Shown here: positions 34,021-45,259 of the stretch, piece by piece | Layout: each line of letters opens with the position of its first letter | How positions within the stretch are numbered: the first letter of the stretch is position 1 | DNA from: Roseibium aestuarii | GTDB taxonomy: Bacteria; Pseudomonadota; Alphaproteobacteria; Rhizobiales; Stappiaceae | DNA: 64,000 bases | Assembly: GCF_008477545.1 (NCBI RefSeq) | Contig: NZ_VORA01000009.1 | Coordinates: 16,728 to 80,727 of the forward strand | Direction: 5' to 3' | The notes under the pieces: generated by a model | What the model saw: only the letters and a program-made list of their open reading frames with translations | The model's database searches: none | Told to the model about the DNA's origin: nothing | Made by a program: the position numbers and the translations under genes

Positions 34021-35327
34021 CCGGAAGCGAGTACCAGAAGAACAGCATCACCCTTTCCGGTGCGGTAGCCATGGGCACCGGCGTGATGATCGGCGCGGGC
34101 ATCTTCGCGCTGACCGGCCAGATCGCCGAACTCGCCGGGCCTCTCTTCCCGCTCTCGTTCGTGGTCGGCGCCATCGTGACCGCCTTCAGCGCCTACACCT
34201 ATATCAAGATGTCGAACGCATACCCGTCTGCGGGCGGCATCGGGATGATCCTGAAGAAAGCCTACGGACCGACGACGGTCGCGGCGGGCGCAGCTCTCCT
34301 GATGGCGCTGTCGATGGTCATCAACGAAAGCCTCGTCGCTCGCACCTTCGGAACCTACACCCTGCGAGCCTTCGGCGGCGATCCGGACAGCATTCTCGTG
34401 CCGGTCCTCGGCGTGGGGCTGATCGTCTTCGCCTATCTCGTGAACGTCTCTGGCAACCGGTCGGTCGGGCTGCTGTCCATTATCATGGCCATTCTCAAGG
34501 TGGGCGGCATTGCGCTGTTCGGGGCGGCCGGTCTGTGGGCCAGCGGCATTTCGTTCGAAGCGTCGGGCGGAGATTTTCGTGCGGGTGGGTTCGTGGCGTC
34601 GGTCGCGCTGTCCATTCTCGCCTTCAAGGGGTTCACGACCATCACCAACAGCGGCGCCGAGGTGACCAATCCGCATCGGAACGTGGGCCGGGCCATAGTC
34701 CTGTCCATCGCCATCTGCGTCGTCGTCTACCTGCTGGTCGCATTCGCGGTCGGCTCCAGCCTGCCGCTCGATCGCATCGTGGCGGCGAAGGACTACGCGC
34801 TGGCTGAAGCGGCCCAACCAGCCCTCGGGCAAACCGGCTTCTACCTGACGGTGGCGCTTGCGCTGGTGGCAACTGCCTCGGGCCTGATCGCCAGCGTGTT
34901 TGCCGTCTCGCGGATGCTGGCGATGCTGACGGACATGAAGATGATCCCGCACAGCCATTTCGGGATGCCAGGCACGATCAAGGACCACACACTCGTCTAC
35001 ACCGTCGTGATCGCAGGCTTCCTGACGGTCTTCTTCGACCTCAGCCGCATCGCCTCGCTCGGGGCCTTCTTCTATCTGGTGATGGACATGATCATCCATT
35101 TCGGCGTGTTCCGGCATCTGCGCGAAGAAATCGGCGCTCGGGGCTGGGTGTTGCTGACGGCAATCGCACTTGATGCCGTGGTGCTGGCCGCCTTCGCCGC
35201 GATGAAATGGCAGTCCGACCCCTTGATCGTCGTCCTGGGTGCGATCGGCATGGCGCTGGTGTTCCTGTTCGTCGGAATCTTCCTCGCACGGAATCCCGCC
35301 CTGGAAGGCGCTCACGACCACCATTGA
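34017..35327 (+). CDS. APC-family amino-acid/polyamine permease
   Basis: A 436-residue transporter with about 12 membrane helices. The APC helix-one motif is present (GTGVMIGAGIFALTGQIAEL), as is SILAFKGFTTITNSGAEVTN in the middle. Such permeases move amino acids by proton symport or antiport. It is translationally coupled to the VTT gene inside a copper-resistance cluster, so it may export or import a metal-binding amino acid, but that is inference. Confidence 0.88.
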   Translation: MTGSEYQKNSITLSGAVAMGTGVMIGAGIFALTGQIAELAGPLFPLSFVVGAIVTAFSAYTYIKMSNAYPSAGGIGMILKKAYGPTTVAAGAALLMALSMVINESLVARTFGTYTLRAFGGDPDSILVPVLGVGLIVFAYLVNVSGNRSVGLLSIIMAILKVGGIALFGAAGLWASGISFEASGGDFRAGGFVASVALSILAFKGFTTITNSGAEVTNPHRNVGRAIVLSIAICVVVYLLVAFAVGSSLPLDRIVAAKDYALAEAAQPALGQTGFYLTVALALVATASGLIASVFAVSRMLAMLTDMKMIPHSHFGMPGTIKDHTLVYTVVIAGFLTVFFDLSRIASLGAFFYLVMDMIIHFGVFRHLREEIGARGWVLLTAIALDAVVLAAFAAMKWQSDPLIVVLGAIGMALVFLFVGIFLARNPALEGAHDHH

Positions 35328-35334
35328 AAAGAGC

Positions 35335-35365
35335 TTGAGCTTCCAACGGCTGGAAGCGGCAAGCT
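35335..35365 (+). promoter_or_regulatory. CueR/HmrR-type operator upstream of the copper ATPase
   Basis: A perfect dyad GCTTCCA-ACGGC-TGGAAGC (35339-35357) follows TTGAGC at 35335-35340. This is the arrangement of copper-responsive MerR-family promoters, where the dyad sits in a 19-base spacer. The -10 box (CAAGCT at 35360) is weak, as expected for an activator-dependent promoter. Confidence 0.7.
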
Positions 35366-35394
35366 GAAACAAGAGATCGAAAGGCTGGCAGACT

Positions 35395-37728
<2,334 letters not shown>

Positions 37729-37767
37729 TCTGCCAGCCCACACATCCAACCTCGAAAGGAACATCAG

Positions 37768-38247
37768 ATGACCCAAGACATGTTTTCCCGCCGCAAGCTC
37801 CTGATCGGTACAGCTGCGCTGGCGGCTGCGTCGCCCTTGAGGGCTCTGGCGCAAGGCGCCGGTCCGGCGATCCACGTGATGAAGGACCCCAACTGCGGCT
37901 GCTGCTCGGCCTGGATCGAGATCCTCGAGAACGACGGCTTCGCCGTCACGACCGAGGCGAGCGCCGGGACGCTTCTGATGCGCTACAAGCTGGACAACGG
38001 CATCCCGCAGGAGATGGTCTCCTGCCATACGGGTCGTGTGGATGGTTACATTATCGAGGGTCACGTCCCTGTTGCCGACATTCGCCGTCTCCTGCTGGAA
38101 CGCCCCGACGCGGTCGGCCTCGCAGTGCCAGGCATGCCCTACGGCTCGCCCGGGATGGGACCGGAAAGCCAGCGCGAGGCCTACGACGTGTTTCTGATCC
38201 GGCGCGACGGATCGAACGAGGTCTTTACCAGCTACGCTGCTGCCTGA
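37768..38247 (+). CDS. DUF411 exported metal-binding protein
   Basis: A 159-residue DUF411 (CopG-like) protein with a twin-Arg leader (FSRRKLLIGTAALAAASPL). The conserved Cys cluster is MKDPNCGCCSAWIEIL, with a later Cys in MVSCHTGRVDGYIIEGHVP. The family is periplasmic and copper-linked. It lies 39 bases after the copA stop in the same direction. Only 26 bases separate its stop from the stop of the phage o-spanin gene on the other strand, so the copper locus and the prophage abut. Confidence 0.9.
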   Translation: MTQDMFSRRKLLIGTAALAAASPLRALAQGAGPAIHVMKDPNCGCCSAWIEILENDGFAVTTEASAGTLLMRYKLDNGIPQEMVSCHTGRVDGYIIEGHVPVADIRRLLLERPDAVGLAVPGMPYGSPGMGPESQREAYDVFLIRRDGSNEVFTSYAAA

Positions 38248-38273
38248 CCTTGAGGCTCCAATTCGGCTCTTGA

Positions 38274-38531
38274 TCAGGGGCGAGAACACATACGGACCTG
38301 ATCCCGGATCACGGCGTAGTCGCTCAGCATCTCGGCGATGGCCGACCCGTGCGGCAGCCGCGCGAGCTCCTCGGCTGCGCGCGCCTGGAACTCGCGGCTG
38401 TACTCTACCACGGGCGGGCAGACGGTCGCGATGCCGGGCTCAGAACCGACCGTTGCGCAGCCGCTCAGCAAGCTCGTCGCGAGACCTAGGACGACGAGCC
38501 GTCGCCTCGAGCATCTGGCGTTGGACATCAT
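38274..38531 (-). CDS. Rz1-like outer-membrane spanin lipoprotein
   Basis: An 85-residue lipoprotein with lipobox LLSGC (lipidated Cys near residue 25), followed by a short helical periplasmic domain. It overlaps the upstream inner-membrane spanin gene by 92 bases in another frame, the classic Rz/Rz1 arrangement. With its partner it would fuse inner and outer membranes in the last step of lysis. Confidence 0.7.
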   Translation of the reverse strand: MMSNARCSRRRLVVLGLATSLLSGCATVGSEPGIATVCPPVVEYSREFQARAAEELARLPHGSAIAEMLSDYAVIRDQVRMCSRP

Positions 38532-38697
38532 TGGCTTTCTCCGTGGTCTGAAGGCGTTCAGCGAGGCGTCCCGCTCGCTCGCCGGACCGCCGAAGCGAAA
38601 GCAGGAACAGGAGCAGGGCGAGGATGATGGCGCCGTAGCGCAAAGCGGCCCGCATCCATGGGCTGGCGGCGAACCCGATCAGGAGCGGGGCCATCAC
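38440..38697 (-). CDS. Rz-like inner-membrane spanin
   Basis: An 85-residue protein with one N-terminal membrane helix (RYGAIILALLLFLLSLRR) and a charged coiled-coil periplasmic tail. This fits an i-spanin. Its start overlaps the stop of the endolysin gene as ATGA, and the o-spanin gene begins inside it in another frame. The overlap pattern supports the call more than the sequence does, since spanins diverge quickly. Confidence 0.68.
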   Translation of the reverse strand: MMAPLLIGFAASPWMRAALRYGAIILALLLFLLSLRRSGERAGRLAERLQTTEKANDVQRQMLEATARRPRSRDELAERLRNGRF

Positions 38698-39368
38698 CGC
38701 TGCCCTCGGCGCCAGTCATCGAGACGCGCGTAGATCGTGACCGCGATGCCGCCAAGCGCCACGGCGATGAATACCCAACGCAACGTGTCGAGATACGGCA
38801 CAAGCGGCAAGATCGCGGTCTGGGTCTCGGCCAGCACCTGCTGCGCCACCTCGACGCCCGCCGCGCCCAGCGTCGCCACACCGGCTGCCCCGCCGCCCTT
38901 CATGGTGCGGCTGTCAGCCAGCACCTCGCGCGCGGGCGGCGTCTCGGCTGCAAATGCCGTCGCCCGGACCGGGAACCGCTCGCCCCACTGCCGCGCGGGC
39001 CCGAGATCGACATGGATGAACCCCGATCGCGGGTAGAAGCCGAAGCCGAGGAATCCGACCTCGCGCGCCGCAGCCTCGAAGGCCACCGGATCGTGGTTCG
39101 CCATGGCGATGTCGAAGGCGGCGCCGTCGAGATGCTTCGACCGGCCCGCGCCCCCCACGGCACGGTTGTGCTCTGGGCTGCGGTAGGCGGAGCGGACGAT
39201 CAGCGGCTTGCCCAGCCGGTCGCGCAGCGCCTGCAGCTTGTCGAGCGCGGTTTCGTTCACGAGCAGCTTGCCGGTGCCCCGGCATGCAATCTCGGCGGGC
39301 GAGAAATTCGGCCAGCGCCAGGCGCTCTCCGGCACATCACGCCAATGGCGGTGGAAGGTCGTGGTCAT
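38694..39368 (-). CDS. M15 peptidase endolysin with C-terminal membrane helix
   Basis: A 224-residue lysis protein. The N-terminal peptidase M15A domain (about residues 1-130) shows the zinc site SKHLDGAAFDIA and IHVDLGPARQW, and VRSAYRSPEHNRAVGG. It should cleave peptide bonds in peptidoglycan. The C-terminal third is a linker and one clear membrane helix (LRWVFIAVALGGIAVTIYA) ending in Arg-rich residues. That tail is unusual for a plain endolysin and may anchor it or act with the holin. It lies between the DUF6127-like gene and the spanins. Confidence 0.85.
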   Translation of the reverse strand: MTTTFHRHWRDVPESAWRWPNFSPAEIACRGTGKLLVNETALDKLQALRDRLGKPLIVRSAYRSPEHNRAVGGAGRSKHLDGAAFDIAMANHDPVAFEAAAREVGFLGFGFYPRSGFIHVDLGPARQWGERFPVRATAFAAETPPAREVLADSRTMKGGGAAGVATLGAAGVEVAQQVLAETQTAILPLVPYLDTLRWVFIAVALGGIAVTIYARLDDWRRGQR

Positions 39369-39443
39369 GAGGGTCCTCCGAAACGAAAAAAAACCGCCTC
39401 GAGGGCGGGTGCGGTTGGGCTGGTGAACGGGGGTGTTGAGCGG

Positions 39444-39731
39444 CTACGGGCCGCCGCCGAAGATCTTCAGCTTGATCGCTATACCCGCGAGCAGCGCCAG
39501 CATGACGCCGGTGGTGATCATGCGGACGGCGGTCTGCATCGCGGTGCGGCGGACCAGCCGGATGCAGTCGACCAGGGAGCGCAGATCGCGGATGTCGAGC
39601 GCGGCCTCGTCGCCGTCGAGGCCGACATCGGCCAGCGCACGCTTGGCGCCTTCCTCCGCCGCCCGGGTCAAGATCGCCTCGAACTCGGCGTCGGGCATGC
39701 GCACGAAGCCCTCGGATCGGGGTGGGTTCAT
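39444..39731 (-). CDS. DUF6127-like small membrane protein, possible holin
   Basis: A 95-residue protein with a polar helical N-terminal part (DAEFEAILTRAAEEGAKRAL) and one C-terminal membrane helix (MITTGVMLALLAGIAIKL). The position just before the endolysin gene and the short length with a single helix fit a holin or holin-associated protein. DUF6127 is my best family match from memory and is not certain. Confidence 0.6.
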   Translation of the reverse strand: MNPPRSEGFVRMPDAEFEAILTRAAEEGAKRALADVGLDGDEAALDIRDLRSLVDCIRLVRRTAMQTAVRMITTGVMLALLAGIAIKLKIFGGGP

Positions 39732-39750
39732 CGGATCCTCCTTCCGCCGC

Positions 39751-40827
39751 TCAGCCGACCTTGCAGCCCCAGAAGGACGTGTGGTCGGCGGCGAAGTAGC
39801 CGTCCGCGACCCGGAAATACCCCTGCAGCTCGACGGTATCGCCTGCCGTCAGCGGCACCATGGTCTGAAGCCAGATCGCGGTAGCGAGCGAGACATGAGT
39901 GGCGGAGATTTCGCCGAGGGAGCCGCGGATTTCGGTCGTGCCGTTCAGGACGAGCCGCCCGCGCATGCGGGCGGTGGCGCTGGCGTTGATCTTGTACAGC
40001 AGAGTCGCGCCGAAGAGGTAGGTGCCGTCCACGGGGGCGACGAAGTGGTTGTTCACGGCGTCGAACGCGCCCTGATCGTTGTAGTCGGTGTTGTTAAGGC
40101 CGATCTTGGTCCAGGTGCCGACGCCGACGTAGTTGTCGTAGTTCGTGTAAGCCTTGAACCGCGGCAGCCGGGGCTGATCGACAATGCCGGTGGCGTTGTC
40201 GACGCTCAGCCCGTCGAAGAAGGTGCTGCCGTCGGCGGAGACCGCGAGCCGGAAGCGGTCCGACCCGAACAGCCCCACCAGCGCCTTGGTCACGAAGCCG
40301 GTCTGGAGGGTCAAACCGAGATCGTCGCCGGCCGCCTCCTTGTTCATGGTGTAGAACAGGTCGCCGGTGCCGCCCTCGGCCACGGTCCTCGCCGTCCAGA
40401 GCGCGGCGTTGAGCTTGGCCGAGAACGGGTTCGATGCATCCGCCGTGGTGCCAACCCCGAGGAGCGCCATGTTCTGCAGCGCCGCCGGTGTGGTCCCGAG
40501 CCAGCCCGCGCCATCGTAGACCAGCAGCAGGCCCTCGTCCTCGACCCATGCGCGCCAGCCGATCCGCGGGGGAAGTCGCAGCCAGGCGCCATCGGTCCAG
40601 AGCGCGACGTTCAGGTCCCATCCGGACCATTCGCCCGTCGCGCCCGAGGCGACGATGTAGCGATCGCCATCGGCGGGACTGCCGGGCGGCGCTGTCAGAT
40701 CGCGGTCGAGCACGGAGAGCTGCACGAGCCCGTCGAGCAGCCGCAGCGCCTCGTTGTGGGTGACGTGCTTCTGGGCCTGCGCCGCCAGGATGTAGGGCAG
40801 CAGGAGATGGGTCGTGGCGTCGGACAT
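39751..40827 (-). CDS. DUF2793 phage protein with C1q-like C-terminal domain
   Basis: A 358-residue virion protein. The N-terminal DUF2793 domain is plain: LPYILAAQAQKHVTHNEALR, then PADGDRYIVASGATGEWSG. The C-terminal 130 or so residues (VGVGTWTKIGLNNTDYNDQG, VDGTYLFGATLLYK, HTSFWGCKVG) look like a C1q/TNF-like trimerising beta domain, often used for receptor binding. It lies directly after the tail-tip gene and is probably a tail-tip-attached receptor-binding protein. Confidence 0.8.
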   Translation of the reverse strand: MSDATTHLLLPYILAAQAQKHVTHNEALRLLDGLVQLSVLDRDLTAPPGSPADGDRYIVASGATGEWSGWDLNVALWTDGAWLRLPPRIGWRAWVEDEGLLLVYDGAGWLGTTPAALQNMALLGVGTTADASNPFSAKLNAALWTARTVAEGGTGDLFYTMNKEAAGDDLGLTLQTGFVTKALVGLFGSDRFRLAVSADGSTFFDGLSVDNATGIVDQPRLPRFKAYTNYDNYVGVGTWTKIGLNNTDYNDQGAFDAVNNHFVAPVDGTYLFGATLLYKINASATARMRGRLVLNGTTEIRGSLGEISATHVSLATAIWLQTMVPLTAGDTVELQGYFRVADGYFAADHTSFWGCKVG

Positions 40828-40837
40828 GGGATGGCCT

Positions 40838-43800
40838 TCAGAGTATCAGCGTGAGGGTCTTGGGCGCGCCCCGCCCGACGAGGGCGGAGAGCTGGTAGAT
40901 GCGGCTGTCGAGCGTGTCACCGGGGCCGAGCGGCGCGCCCCAATCGGCGGTCTGGTCTGCGGCGGTGTAGACCGCGCTGGTGGTGGCGGTGCTCAGCACC
41001 CGCTTAACGGTCGCGCCATCAAGGATCTCGACCTCGTAGGCTTCGAGCTCTTCTCCGAGCGGCACTTCTAGCCCGCCCCAGCTGTCGGCCGCGAGAGCTC
41101 GGGACCGGCGCGTCCAGCGCATCGTCAGATCGCCGGGCGTGCGCGGCCTGCGCCACGGCTGCTCGACATGGGCGCCGGAGAACGGCCGCAGCCCGACGCC
41201 CTCGGGCATGAAAGCCTGCGCAACATAGGTCTCGTCGCTGACCGGGCGGCTTGCGGGGCCGATGCGCCAGTTCCACGGGATCCCGAGATCGGCCTCGGCG
41301 ATCGGCAGGGACGCGAGCGATGCGTCCAGCACCACCACCAGCGCACCGGCGGGCGCAGGATTGCCCATGGCGCCTTCCGTGCCGCGCTGGCCGCGCAGGA
41401 GTCGGGTCAGGCGATACCGGCTGGGGGCGATCAGTTCCGCCGCGCCTGCCTGCACGATTTCCCAGATACCGGGCGCGCTCTCGATGGCAATGGCATTGGC
41501 CCCGCCGAACAAGGTCAGATCGGTGACGCTTTCCATCGTGCCCGCCAGCAGATCGACGACCAGCACGTTGCCGAGGTCAAAGCGCGACGTCGGCCCGGCG
41601 TAGAAGTCCGAGACCAGCGTGCCGATCCGAGCGCGTGTGCCAAACGTGGTCAGCAAGTCGAAGCCATCCGTCGAGGGGCTGCGGTAGACCGCCATCTCGC
41701 CGGGCCACGGCACCGCATGCGCCGCCGCGAAGGGCCGATGCGCGGCTTGGTCCTCGGTCAGCTGAGGCAGGTCAAGGAGGACCGCTTCAGGTGCGCCAAA
41801 CACCACCGCTTGTGACAGGGCCGAGGGTCGCGGAGCCCCGGGCGGCAGGTCGTAGGCCTCTCGATCCTGACGCACGGCCTCGATGCCGCGCGCGTCGGCA
41901 TCGGCAATCGAGATGAGCCGCAGCGGGATGGACCGGCCGTCATGGGCGAGCATCACGACATCGGCCGGGTCGAGTGCAAGCCATGACGGCGGCAACCGGA
42001 AAGCTGCGCTCTCGCGGCCGGTCCAGGCCTCCATCAGCGCGCGGCGGCAGCGCCGCTCGGCCTCCTCGGGCGGTACCGCCATGGGGAAGCTTTCGGACGC
42101 GATCCGGGTCGTGTCCACGGTGATGCGCCGGGCCTCGACGAGGGCCGCGTCGTAATCCTCGTCGGCGCGGGCGACCTGCCATTTCAGGGCCTGCGGCAGT
42201 TCGGTCTCCTGGCCGCGCGTCAGTTCCAGCACATCGCCCTCGCGGGTGGCCACCAGATCGTCGGGCGCGAGGGTGGCGACGGAGGCCCGGCCGCGCATGA
42301 CAAAGCGGATCCCCCCCTCTGTCTCGACGGCGTCGAAGCCGAAATGCCGCGACAGCGTTGTGATCGAGGCGCGTGGGCTTTCCAGCGCCGTGATGGCGTA
42401 GCCTTCGACCGCGCCCCAGAGGCCGGTGACGTCGATCCGGGACTCGGGCAGCCCGGCGCGCAGGCAGAGGTGCCGCACGAGCGCCGCCAGCGACACCGCG
42501 CCAAGCCGTCCGGTCAGCCAGTGCCCCAGCCGCCAGTTCGCCCCGTCCGTCCAGACATCGGTCAGCGCCGGAAAGAACGGGTACGGCCGCGCGTCCCAGG
42601 TCCAGGCGGCGCATTCCGGCACATGCACCATCCGGCCGCCGTAGACCGATGACACCGGGTTGTTCGCCGGGACGCCCCACCAGAGGTACGTCGCCTCGAG
42701 ATAGGCGCGCTGGATCGCGTCGTCGCGCCAGCCCCGCGAGAAATGCGGCGTGAAGCTCTCGGACGACTTCGGGTCGAAGAAGACGTTCGGCTGGTTCGTG
42801 CCCCGGTCGATGGCGGGACAGCCGAGCTCGGTGAACCAGATCGGCTTCGACTCCGGCGCCCACGCCGTCAGCGTGCCGCTCTCCACCCCGCCCGGGCGGT
42901 CGTAATGCGCGTTCGACCACCAGGCGCGAAGATCCTTGTAGCGGAAAACCCATGGCTTGCCCGCCGCGCCATCGCTGATCGGGGTGCGCACCTGTGCCAC
43001 CCGATCAGCCGCACTGGCATAGAACCAGTCGAAGCCTTCCCCGCCCGCAATGTTCCCCTGCAGATAGGCCCGGTCGTAGATCGCAGGCCAGCCCGCCTGC
43101 GCATCCGCGTGCTCGAACCCGTCGCGCCAGTCCGACAGCGGCATGTAATTGTCGATGCCGACGAAATCGATCTCCGGGTCCGCCCAGAGCGGATCGAGGT
43201 GGAAGAACACGTCGCCCGAGCCGTCGCCCGGCTGGTGCCCGAAGTATTCCGACCAGTCGGCGGCGTAGCCGATCTTCGTCCCGGCCCCGAGAATGGACCG
43301 CACATCGGCAAGGAGGTCCCGATAGCCCTGCACCGCCGGATAGGTGGCCGCGCCCGAGCGGACCGTCGTCAGCCCCGGCATCTCGGTGCCGATCAGGAAG
43401 GCATCGACCCCGCCCGCCGCCGCGCAGAGATGGGCATAGTGCAGCACCATGCGGCGCAGGCCCCAGTCGCCGGGCGTGCCTGTCCACGAAACCGATTGAT
43501 CCGCCACGCTGAAGCTCGCAGGTGTCGCCGCGCCAAACAGCGCCGCGACCTGGCTTGCGGCCGTGGCAGTCTTGTCGACCGATCCCGCGTAGCCTGCCGC
43601 TGGAGAACAGGTGATCCGGCCCCGCCAGGGGAAAGCGGGCTGGCCGGTCTCGGCGGCGTTGTCGGAATAGGGGTTCGGCAGGGTGTTGCCGGGCGGCACG
43701 TCCATCAGGATGAATGGGTAGAATGTCACGCGCAGCCCGCGCGCCTTCATCTCCTGGATCGCCTGCACCACGGCGAAGTCGGACGGCGTGCCGCCATAGA

Positions 43801-44803
43801 CCGGGCGGTCCTGGTCGTCGCGGCTGACCAGGAAGGCGTTGGCACGGCTCACGCCGTTCACCGACCAACTGGCGGGCGTGGTCGACTTGGCCGAGACCTC
43901 GACGCCCGGCCGCACCTTGCAGGAGCCCGCGCGCAGGTCGTCGCCGAACCAGGCCACGACGAGGCTGACGCTCTCGACCGCAGGCGCCATCGCTTGCAGC
44001 CGGTCGAGCGCCTCCACCATGTCGGTGGAGTCGGCCAGCGCGTTCAGGTTCTCGGGCATCGTCGCGCCGCCATCGGTCTTGCGGATGGCCTGCGTGGCAT
44101 ATGTGAACTCGCCCGAGGCCGGGATCATGGTGACGGCGCGGGTCAGCCCCTCGGCGGTGTCGGGATCGGCGAGCGGCCGGAAGACTTCGAAGGACAGCTG
44201 CGGCAGGCGGTTGCCGTAGGTCGAAAGCGCCAGTTCCTCGAAGACGACATAGGCGGTGCCGCGATAGGCGGGCGTGTTGGCTGCGCCCATCTTCCCCGCA
44301 ATGAACGGGTCCGCCGTCTGCGCCTCGTCGCCGGGATACCAGCGCCAGGTGACGCCGGAGAGGTCCATCGGCTTGCCGTCGGCCCAGATCCGGCCAATGC
44401 CGGTGATCGGGCCTTCACACAAGGCCACCGCGAAGCTGGCGTAGTACAGATACTCGGTGGTCTTGACCTTGCCGCCCCCGCCGCCCTTGCCGCCGCCCTG
44501 CGTCGTGGTCTTCGTCTCCTCGCGGAAATCGGTCGCCCAGATGATGTTGCCGCCCATCCGCATCCGGCCATAGAGCCGCGGGATCACCGCGCCCTCGGTG
44601 GCCGAGGTGATGCGCAGCGTGTCGAGCCGCGCGCCCTCGATGCGCTGGGTCGGCGCCAGCGACGAGATGATCCAGCTGTCGACGACCGAGCCGATGCTCG
44701 AGCCGATGAAGCCGCCGATGGTCGCGGCGCTCACGCCGAGGATCGCCCCGCCGATCGAACCGCCGATGGCGGCGCCGGCTGCACCGAGAACAAGCGTTGC
44801 CAT
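40838..44803 (-). CDS. giant tail-tip host-recognition protein, GTA TIM-barrel type
   Basis: A 1,321-residue tail-tip/hub protein of the type called GTA TIM-barrel-like plus phage-tail_3. The N-terminus is Gly/Ala-rich and hydrophobic. The middle carries the TIM-barrel-like region (YAADWSEYFGHQPGDGSGDV, DNYMPLSDWRDG, PIWFTELGCPAIDRGTNQPN). The C-terminal half is baseplate-like beta domains. The order DUF2460, DUF2163, NlpC/P60, then this protein matches the last four genes of the Rhodobacter gene-transfer agent. It likely contacts the host surface and guides DNA exit. Confidence 0.9.
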   Translation of the reverse strand: MATLVLGAAGAAIGGSIGGAILGVSAATIGGFIGSSIGSVVDSWIISSLAPTQRIEGARLDTLRITSATEGAVIPRLYGRMRMGGNIIWATDFREETKTTTQGGGKGGGGGKVKTTEYLYYASFAVALCEGPITGIGRIWADGKPMDLSGVTWRWYPGDEAQTADPFIAGKMGAANTPAYRGTAYVVFEELALSTYGNRLPQLSFEVFRPLADPDTAEGLTRAVTMIPASGEFTYATQAIRKTDGGATMPENLNALADSTDMVEALDRLQAMAPAVESVSLVVAWFGDDLRAGSCKVRPGVEVSAKSTTPASWSVNGVSRANAFLVSRDDQDRPVYGGTPSDFAVVQAIQEMKARGLRVTFYPFILMDVPPGNTLPNPYSDNAAETGQPAFPWRGRITCSPAAGYAGSVDKTATAASQVAALFGAATPASFSVADQSVSWTGTPGDWGLRRMVLHYAHLCAAAGGVDAFLIGTEMPGLTTVRSGAATYPAVQGYRDLLADVRSILGAGTKIGYAADWSEYFGHQPGDGSGDVFFHLDPLWADPEIDFVGIDNYMPLSDWRDGFEHADAQAGWPAIYDRAYLQGNIAGGEGFDWFYASAADRVAQVRTPISDGAAGKPWVFRYKDLRAWWSNAHYDRPGGVESGTLTAWAPESKPIWFTELGCPAIDRGTNQPNVFFDPKSSESFTPHFSRGWRDDAIQRAYLEATYLWWGVPANNPVSSVYGGRMVHVPECAAWTWDARPYPFFPALTDVWTDGANWRLGHWLTGRLGAVSLAALVRHLCLRAGLPESRIDVTGLWGAVEGYAITALESPRASITTLSRHFGFDAVETEGGIRFVMRGRASVATLAPDDLVATREGDVLELTRGQETELPQALKWQVARADEDYDAALVEARRITVDTTRIASESFPMAVPPEEAERRCRRALMEAWTGRESAAFRLPPSWLALDPADVVMLAHDGRSIPLRLISIADADARGIEAVRQDREAYDLPPGAPRPSALSQAVVFGAPEAVLLDLPQLTEDQAAHRPFAAAHAVPWPGEMAVYRSPSTDGFDLLTTFGTRARIGTLVSDFYAGPTSRFDLGNVLVVDLLAGTMESVTDLTLFGGANAIAIESAPGIWEIVQAGAAELIAPSRYRLTRLLRGQRGTEGAMGNPAPAGALVVVLDASLASLPIAEADLGIPWNWRIGPASRPVSDETYVAQAFMPEGVGLRPFSGAHVEQPWRRPRTPGDLTMRWTRRSRALAADSWGGLEVPLGEELEAYEVEILDGATVKRVLSTATTSAVYTAADQTADWGAPLGPGDTLDSRIYQLSALVGRGAPKTLTLIL

Positions 44804-44812
44804 GTCGGGGTC

Positions 44813-45259
44813 TCAGCGTTGCGGGAAGAGGAAGGCGAAGGCGATGCGCCGCCGCCAGGCATTGGTGAGCGGTTCCTCGATCACGCCGAGCCGCTCATAG
44901 GCGTGGAGGAAGGTGGCAGGACCGGTGAGGATCCCGACATGCTTGGCGATGGCGCGGGGCCTCATGCAGAAGAGGACCAGCGCGCCGGGACCGGCCTCGG
45001 CAGGCGACACCTCGATCATCATGCGCCGCGCGCCTTCGGCCAGAACCTCGCGCGGGCCGGTCTCGCCCCAGTCGCGGCTGTAAGGCAGAATCGGGAACGG
45101 CTCCGGCCCCACCACGTCGCGCCAGACCCCCCGCGCGAGCCCGAGGCAATCGCAACCGACGCCGCGCAGGCTGGCCTGGTCGTGGTACGGCGTGCCGAGC
45201 CAGGAGCGTGCGACGGCGACGACACGCGCGGGGTCGGCCGATGCGAGAGGTTGCGTCAC
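44813..45259 (-). CDS. NlpC/P60 tail peptidase
   Basis: A 148-residue NlpC/P60 cysteine peptidase. The catalytic Cys is in GVGCDCLGLARGVWRD (first part of the fold SWLGTPYHDQASL), and the His in AIAKHVGILTG. In siphovirus tails this protein is part of the tip and cuts peptidoglycan cross-links during DNA entry. It overlaps the DUF2163 gene by four bases and precedes the tail-tip gene by nine. Confidence 0.9.
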   Translation of the reverse strand: MTQPLASADPARVVAVARSWLGTPYHDQASLRGVGCDCLGLARGVWRDVVGPEPFPILPYSRDWGETGPREVLAEGARRMMIEVSPAEAGPGALVLFCMRPRAIAKHVGILTGPATFLHAYERLGVIEEPLTNAWRRRIAFAFLFPQR

